Shown in pieces: positions 60,029-64,000 of a DNA stretch of 64,000 nucleotides (position 1 is the stretch's first letter; each line of letters opens with the position of its first letter). Where the stretch lies: contig CM055103.1 of the NCBI GenBank assembly GCA_029204225.1, positions 43,102,604 through 43,166,603 on the forward strand, read 5' to 3'. The stretch comes from Diphasiastrum complanatum (lineage: Eukaryota; Streptophyta; Lycopodiopsida; Lycopodiales; Lycopodiaceae). Below the pieces are notes generated by a model. That model was given only the letters and a program-made list of their open reading frames with translations, was not told the origin of the DNA and made no database searches. Both the position numbers and the translations under genes were made by a program.

Positions 60029-60235
60029 CAAATAAGTTCCAAACGTGGATTGCCCGATTTTGGTTGGAGGGCGTCCATAAAGTTTTTCTTTTCACCTTAA
60101 GATGACTATAGCCTTGAGCGGATCGAGTACATGGAGCAAATCATTGGGTATTTAATAAAACGTTGTCGTGAGCCCCAAGGCTTGTACTAGCTCCATAGTG
60201 TTGAGAGATCATCACTACTTTAGGTTGGGGGCCCT
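60029..60235 (+). pseudogene. Coding-like target sequence, right half
   Basis: In phase with 53,800-53,913, the plus strand reads KFQTWIARFWLEGVHKVFLF and stops at TGA. A shifted frame continues RIEYMEQIIGYLIKRCREPQ. I do not recognise the protein. TATTGTGGGTATTATC near 60,234 looks like an LTR-type start but has no second copy. The sequence probably belongs to an older retroelement into which element H inserted. Confidence 0.4.
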
Positions 60236-60604
60236 ATTGTGGGTATTATCTATACATAAATAAATGGGCCTGACAAAAATAAAAAATGAAACAATAATTT
60301 TTAAAAATAGAAAATATTTGTGAGGGTCATGGCATCTTGCGAGCATAAGCCCATAACCCAATGAGCACACTTGTAGAATATTGTACCATGGAATAAAATA
60401 GACTTGGGCCATGTAAATTAAATAATGTAGAGGGCTCAAAGTCTAAGCTGTTAAGTTTCAAGTTGATAGTCAAAGTCAAATTGGTGGTGCACCTTTGTGC
60501 ACCATAGATTTAGTTGTGTTTTCTCTGAATGGCTAGGATTTCAATCCTTGCCTCAATAAAGGAGCTGATAGAAGCACAAGGGCAAGGGCCTCAGTCTCTT
60601 GTCA
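60236..60604. other. No gene seen
   Basis: AT-rich sequence with a 74-codon minus-strand frame of no recognisable family. Confidence 0.4.
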
Positions 60605-61745
60605 AGAATTCGACAAGAATCTGTCTAAAACTCTACCCTATGTCCTAGATTTGTAATTCGACTGATCGACAAAAGATTTGTCGTCAAGTTTTGGACATAC
60701 AATACATTCGATATTAGTTTCGACATTTCATTTGGAAAATTCAGTTTGACAATACCTTCACCTTCAATTCTATGTGAGATGTTGTCTCCAAGGAGAACGA
60801 ACTTCTTGGTGCTGTAGGCCGAATAATCGATGAACCATTCTTGATGACTTGTCATGTGCTACGTTGCTCCAGAATTGAGGAACCATTCCTCTGATGGTTC
60901 GACATGGTGATGGTTCACCATAAAGGCTTCCTGCTCTTTGTCATCTATGACATTCTGCTTCGTGTTGACTGCATGGGCTTGTTGATCTAGCTTCTTCTTC
61001 TTGTCATTGTTGAACTCAAAATTCGACAGTCTTGGATTTCATGGTTCGTCCTCTTGTAGTACTTGCAGAATAATCTCTTCTTGCTCTAAGCGGGTTGCTG
61101 ATTCTGGGTCTTCTATGACAGCTTTTGATTTTCATCGAATTGTCAGACAACTTTCTTCTTTTGTTGCTTCTTCATGTTCTTCTTCGAGAATAATGCTGGT
61201 GTGTCATTCATGGAGGACGAGGATGCTCCATTCCTTCTTGTCTCCTCCTGTAGAAGCATAATTATGACTCTAGACAATGTTATATCTAAGTGTGTGGTAA
61301 TCATCATCACCCAATTTTTGTATGAGGATAGCAAACTTGACAACAAGGTCATTACAACGTTAAAGTCTTCAATCATTGAAACCTATTTCCACCATTTGCT
61401 CCAACAGAGTCTTAGATTGATTAATGTGATTATGAATAGATTCACCTTCTGACATTCTGAGAGAGAAGAACTTTCTTCATTCAATATATCCCAAACTTCT
61501 TTCAAGGATTGGGCTTGTCTGATATGGCCAATCTGTGTGTTGGATATGTTAAGGGTGATTAAGGCGAAAGTCTTGCCATCCTTGAGCTTCCACTTAGAAA
61601 TGGATTACTCATCGATGGAAATTAGTTCGGTTCCATCAACTATTTCCCAAAGTTCTTTGGCCATCAATACTACTCTCATCTTGAATTTCTACAAGTGGTA
61701 ATTCGAACCATCGAGTTTGTCTACCATTAGAGCAGACTATGGTTG
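60605..61745 (-). pseudogene. Copia Gag and protease remnant (element I)
   Basis: Read on the minus strand from about 61,745: KLDGSNYHL then a stop, KFKMRVVLMAKELWEIVDGT, and later MIEDFNVVMTLLSSLLSSYK. These are the Gag of the copia group that begins LDGSNYxxWK. The knuckle reads CKYYKRTNHEIQDC, with the second Cys replaced by Tyr. Protease follows near 60,880 as EEWFLNSGAT, with catalytic Asp changed to Asn and a TAG next to it, then HMTSHQEWFIDYSAY and GDNISHRIEGEG. Pol ends about 60,625. The 17-kb plus-strand fragment is the same family. The Cys and Asp losses and most of the stops can be explained by G-to-A or C-to-T. Confidence 0.85.
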
Positions 61746-61897
61746 CAAATCCATCTGGAATTTCAGAATGAGTGTATGCAAATAGTAGATTGTATGACTG
61801 AAAACAATTATAGCAAAAGTCTACACTATATCATAATTATTGTTTTGATGATGTATGTTCTAATGTTAATATCTGAACACTTCAATACCAAGCTAAA

Positions 61898-61928
61898 GCT
61901 CTGATACCCTGTTATAGCTCTGATACCA
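61898..61928 (-). promoter_or_regulatory. Duplicated primer binding site of element I
   Basis: GCTCTGATACCA abuts the LTR at 61,917-61,928. GCTCTGATACCC occurs 19 bp to the left at 61,898-61,909, followed by TGTTATA, which resembles the LTR start TGTTGGG. A 19-bp duplication of the LTR/primer junction is the simplest reading. Confidence 0.8.
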
Positions 61929-63046
61929 TGTTGGGATTCGAGGCAATGTGCATCGTATCAGTCAGAAACAAGCAAAATCTATAGTGCATGCAACTACATA
62001 TATCGTATTTAGATTAGATTCAAACAAATCAAATTATGTCTTACTTGATCACAACTTCGAAATCACTGGATCAAAAAACTCGATTCCATAGCCATGCACG
62101 AATTCACTGGGTTAGAGATTTAGATTTTATATGTGAAAGTGTAAAGCATCTAGGAGTGGTGATTAGGACAATGAATTCAACTTATGCTATCAGTCACACA
62201 ATTAGTTTAATCTACGAATGATTTATATGCAAGCACGAATGTATTTGAACATGAATAAGATAAGCATTCAATCAGAACATACACGACTCAGATTATGGAA
62301 TGAATATTAATTAGTCACGAATGATAACAATCTGAATGCAAATAGAGTCACGTTCTTTCTAAGACAATACTTTGTAGTAACAGAGAGAAAGAGCAGAACA
62401 ATTGAGCTCTGGATGTTCAATCACTGATTCAACAATTTTAAGTTCTAACCTTACAACTGATAAGTTGATGGGTATTTGTATAGATGGCTAGCTAATCAAA
62501 AGAATTGGCTAATCTATACATTGAAAATTAGATTAATCAACTACATGTTGTTGTTAGTCGCTCGAACAATATCTGAGTCCGTTGGAGATCCTGCCCGGTC
62601 GTGACTAAGATTACAGTTGAGCCGTCTTTCGTTTGACTCGAATTGAGATTGACAAGTGACCAGCTATGAGCTCGAAATAGTCAAGGTTGTCGAATAGTCG
62701 TTGAGGTTGAATATAAAATATTCGAGATGGCAGATAGTCGACGTGGCATAATGGTTGAGTGGTTGAAAGTCAAAGTCGTCAAAATATTCGATGTGCCGAA
62801 TTTCGGATGGCTAAGGTGGTCGAACAGTGTATGTTGCATCAATTCTCTTTCCTCTTCAGTCTTCAAACAATCTTCATTCGTCAGAATTGTCGTCAGGACT
62901 CTATCACAAATTTCTTTGTATTTCTGTTGACTATTAGAGAACAAGTGTAATTCTACGGAGTGTGCAACTGTATAGGTATTTGTGACAGTTAGTGGATGGA
63001 TCTAGATTAGAAGAGAGATAGGGATGGAGAGGATAGGAATCCAACA
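61929..63046 (-). repeat. 5' LTR of element I (1118 bp)
   Basis: TGTTGGGATTC next to the primer binding site and GAATCCAACA at the other end form an imperfect terminal inverted repeat (TGTTGG-GATTC against TGTTGGATTC), which sets both boundaries. The right flank begins CTTAT. The LTR is rich in TCGA and GTCGA phrases between 62,560 and 62,830. Frames inside it are not genes. Confidence 0.75.
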
Positions 63047-63049
63047 CTT

Positions 63050-63570
63050 ATGAGCGAAGTCGGCAAGATTATTGACCGAAAATTGATACAAGAAGCTTGT
63101 GATTATTCTGGTATTAGAAGGGATGCATATGCCACAATGTTTAAAATTATTAAAGAGGTATTTGGACAAGTACATCTAAAAAAATTTCCTTCCTCGGCCA
63201 TTTCAAATCAAATTAGAGGGGGATGTGTTAAACAGGGGTTTGCAAAACATCATTGGTATTCCTTACCATATCAATGAAATTATGACTCAAAACTTGGCAC
63301 TTTGTCATACAATTCTACCAACAACATGTTTGTAGATTTGAATCATTTACTGAGATTTACTGTAAATTTTTATGGAATCACAAATGAAAGTGCTGAAAAG
63401 TTGATATTAGCTCTCAAGTTAGATGAATAAGAAGTAATAATGGGACAAAAGCTAGAAAGGGTTATTGTTACACTTATGAATGGAGCGTTAAGCAATACGA
63501 TAAACTCGGAGAGTCTTAATTTTAGTGTGCAATCTGAAAATAACATTTGGTAGTTAGCAGCTTTCTAGGT
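63050..63570 (+). pseudogene. Coding-like region, possibly first part of a DNA transposon gene
   Basis: ATG at 63,050 opens 75 codons (CDYSGIRRDAYATMFKIIKE, then QVHLKKFPSSAISNQIRGGC). A shifted frame continues with NNMFVDLNHLLRFTVNFYG and ITNESAEKLILALKLDE before a TAA. The composition is protein-like throughout. GTAATATG at 63,571 could be a donor for an intron ending near 63,780. I do not recognise the family. The relation to the coding stretch at the window edge is inferred from order only. Confidence 0.35.
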
Positions 63571-63774
63571 AATATGGTTGTGTTCTTCTTTAATATTTAG
63601 ATCTCTTTTATTGAGTACTAGTAACTAATTCTTTTAGTAAATTTATGATTTTGTGTTTTAAGGTAGTATTGCTTTGGTATTACCTAAGATTTAAATATAT
63701 TTGATCGAGTAATACTATTCAATTCTCTTAATATAGTCTATGATTTTGTGTTTCAAACAGGTTTTAAAATAAGA

Positions 63775-64000
63775 TCACGACATTCTATTTTGGATTTTTA
63801 GTAAAACAGATTATCCAGAAATAATTAAAAATCATATGAACGACACACCACTCAATGTTCCTGGAATAGGTGATTTTAAAGTGGAACGACATTTGGCTGG
63901 AGACTTGAAGTCGTTGAAGTGCATGTTCAACATATCACATGGAGCAAATTCGAAACATCCATGCCTCTATTGCATGAAAACTACAAAAGACATGTCGAAG
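63775..64000 (+). CDS. Partial ORF with HLAGDLKSLK and CLYCM motifs, transposase-like
   Basis: Open to the window edge in one frame (FWIFSKTDYPEIIKNHMNDT, then FKVERHLAGDLKSLKCMF, then SKHPCLYCMKT). A conserved G-D-L-K followed about 20 residues later by a P-C-x-x-C pair is a pattern I associate with transposase-like proteins of eukaryotic DNA transposons, in which the Asp lies in an RNase H-like core and the Cys pair binds zinc. I cannot assign a superfamily. The sequence before it has an acceptor-like TTTCAAACAG at 63,753-63,762. The C-terminus is outside the window. No defect is visible in the part present. Confidence 0.4.

Noticed and set aside
61929-63046. Frames of 60-87 codons inside the LTR of element I
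   Set aside because: They overlap on both strands within an LTR and show no domain.

Overview
The window looks like a gene-poor, transposon-dense stretch of a seed-plant nuclear genome, most likely an angiosperm. The reasons are: LTR-retrotransposons with tRNA-iMet primer binding sites (TGGTATCAGAGC on the coding strand), Ty1/copia and Ty3/gypsy proteins of plant type, low GC, very long (CT)n microsatellites, and no bacterial, organellar or viral gene layout. The species cannot be named from the sequence. No rRNA gene, convincing tRNA gene or CRISPR array was seen.

Layout. 0-5 kb: a minus-strand LTR (family A) inserted in a deleted plus-strand gypsy pol remnant, an unrecognised coding-like remnant, and the 5' LTR of a second family (D). 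5-12 kb: mostly single-copy-looking AT-rich DNA with one candidate host-gene exon (minus strand, about 9.2-9.6 kb), ending in a (CT)63 array. 12.2-16.4 kb: element B, a non-autonomous family-A retrotransposon whose only long ORF starts with two Gag-type zinc knuckles and then carries an internally duplicated module. 16.4-20.8 kb: a copia fragment, a 241-bp tandem duplication and a decayed gypsy pol. 20.8-29.5 kb: a plus-strand gypsy (5' LTR and decayed PBS at 20.8-21.6 kb) carrying a nested, internally deleted copia (element C) in its leader and an RT-integrase deletion fusion in pol. 29.4-35.6 kb: a mosaic of short LTR and pol pieces, a motif-rich leader, two giant CT arrays, a copia gag fragment and a second family-D LTR. 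35.6-39 kb: no gene. 39-50.2 kb: copia protease remnant, a pair of about 800-bp direct repeats that look like LTRs, a leader minisatellite, a partial gypsy gag, and the best-preserved gypsy pol of the window. 51.1-53.8 kb: another CT array and a copia LTR. 53,914-60,023: the one structurally complete element, a young minus-strand copia with target-site duplication CTGGC, broken only by a frameshift. 60-64 kb: a decayed copia with a long LTR and, at the edge, a coding region that may belong to a DNA transposon.

How it fits together: nearly every protein is Gag, protease, integrase, reverse transcriptase or RNase H. Most inactivating stops are explained by C-to-T or G-to-A changes, as expected of methylated silenced repeats. 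The most unusual material is the duplicated-module Gag-like ORF, three different families of short motif repeats in probable element leaders or spacers, and a shared CACACGTGTG palindrome in at least three LTR families.
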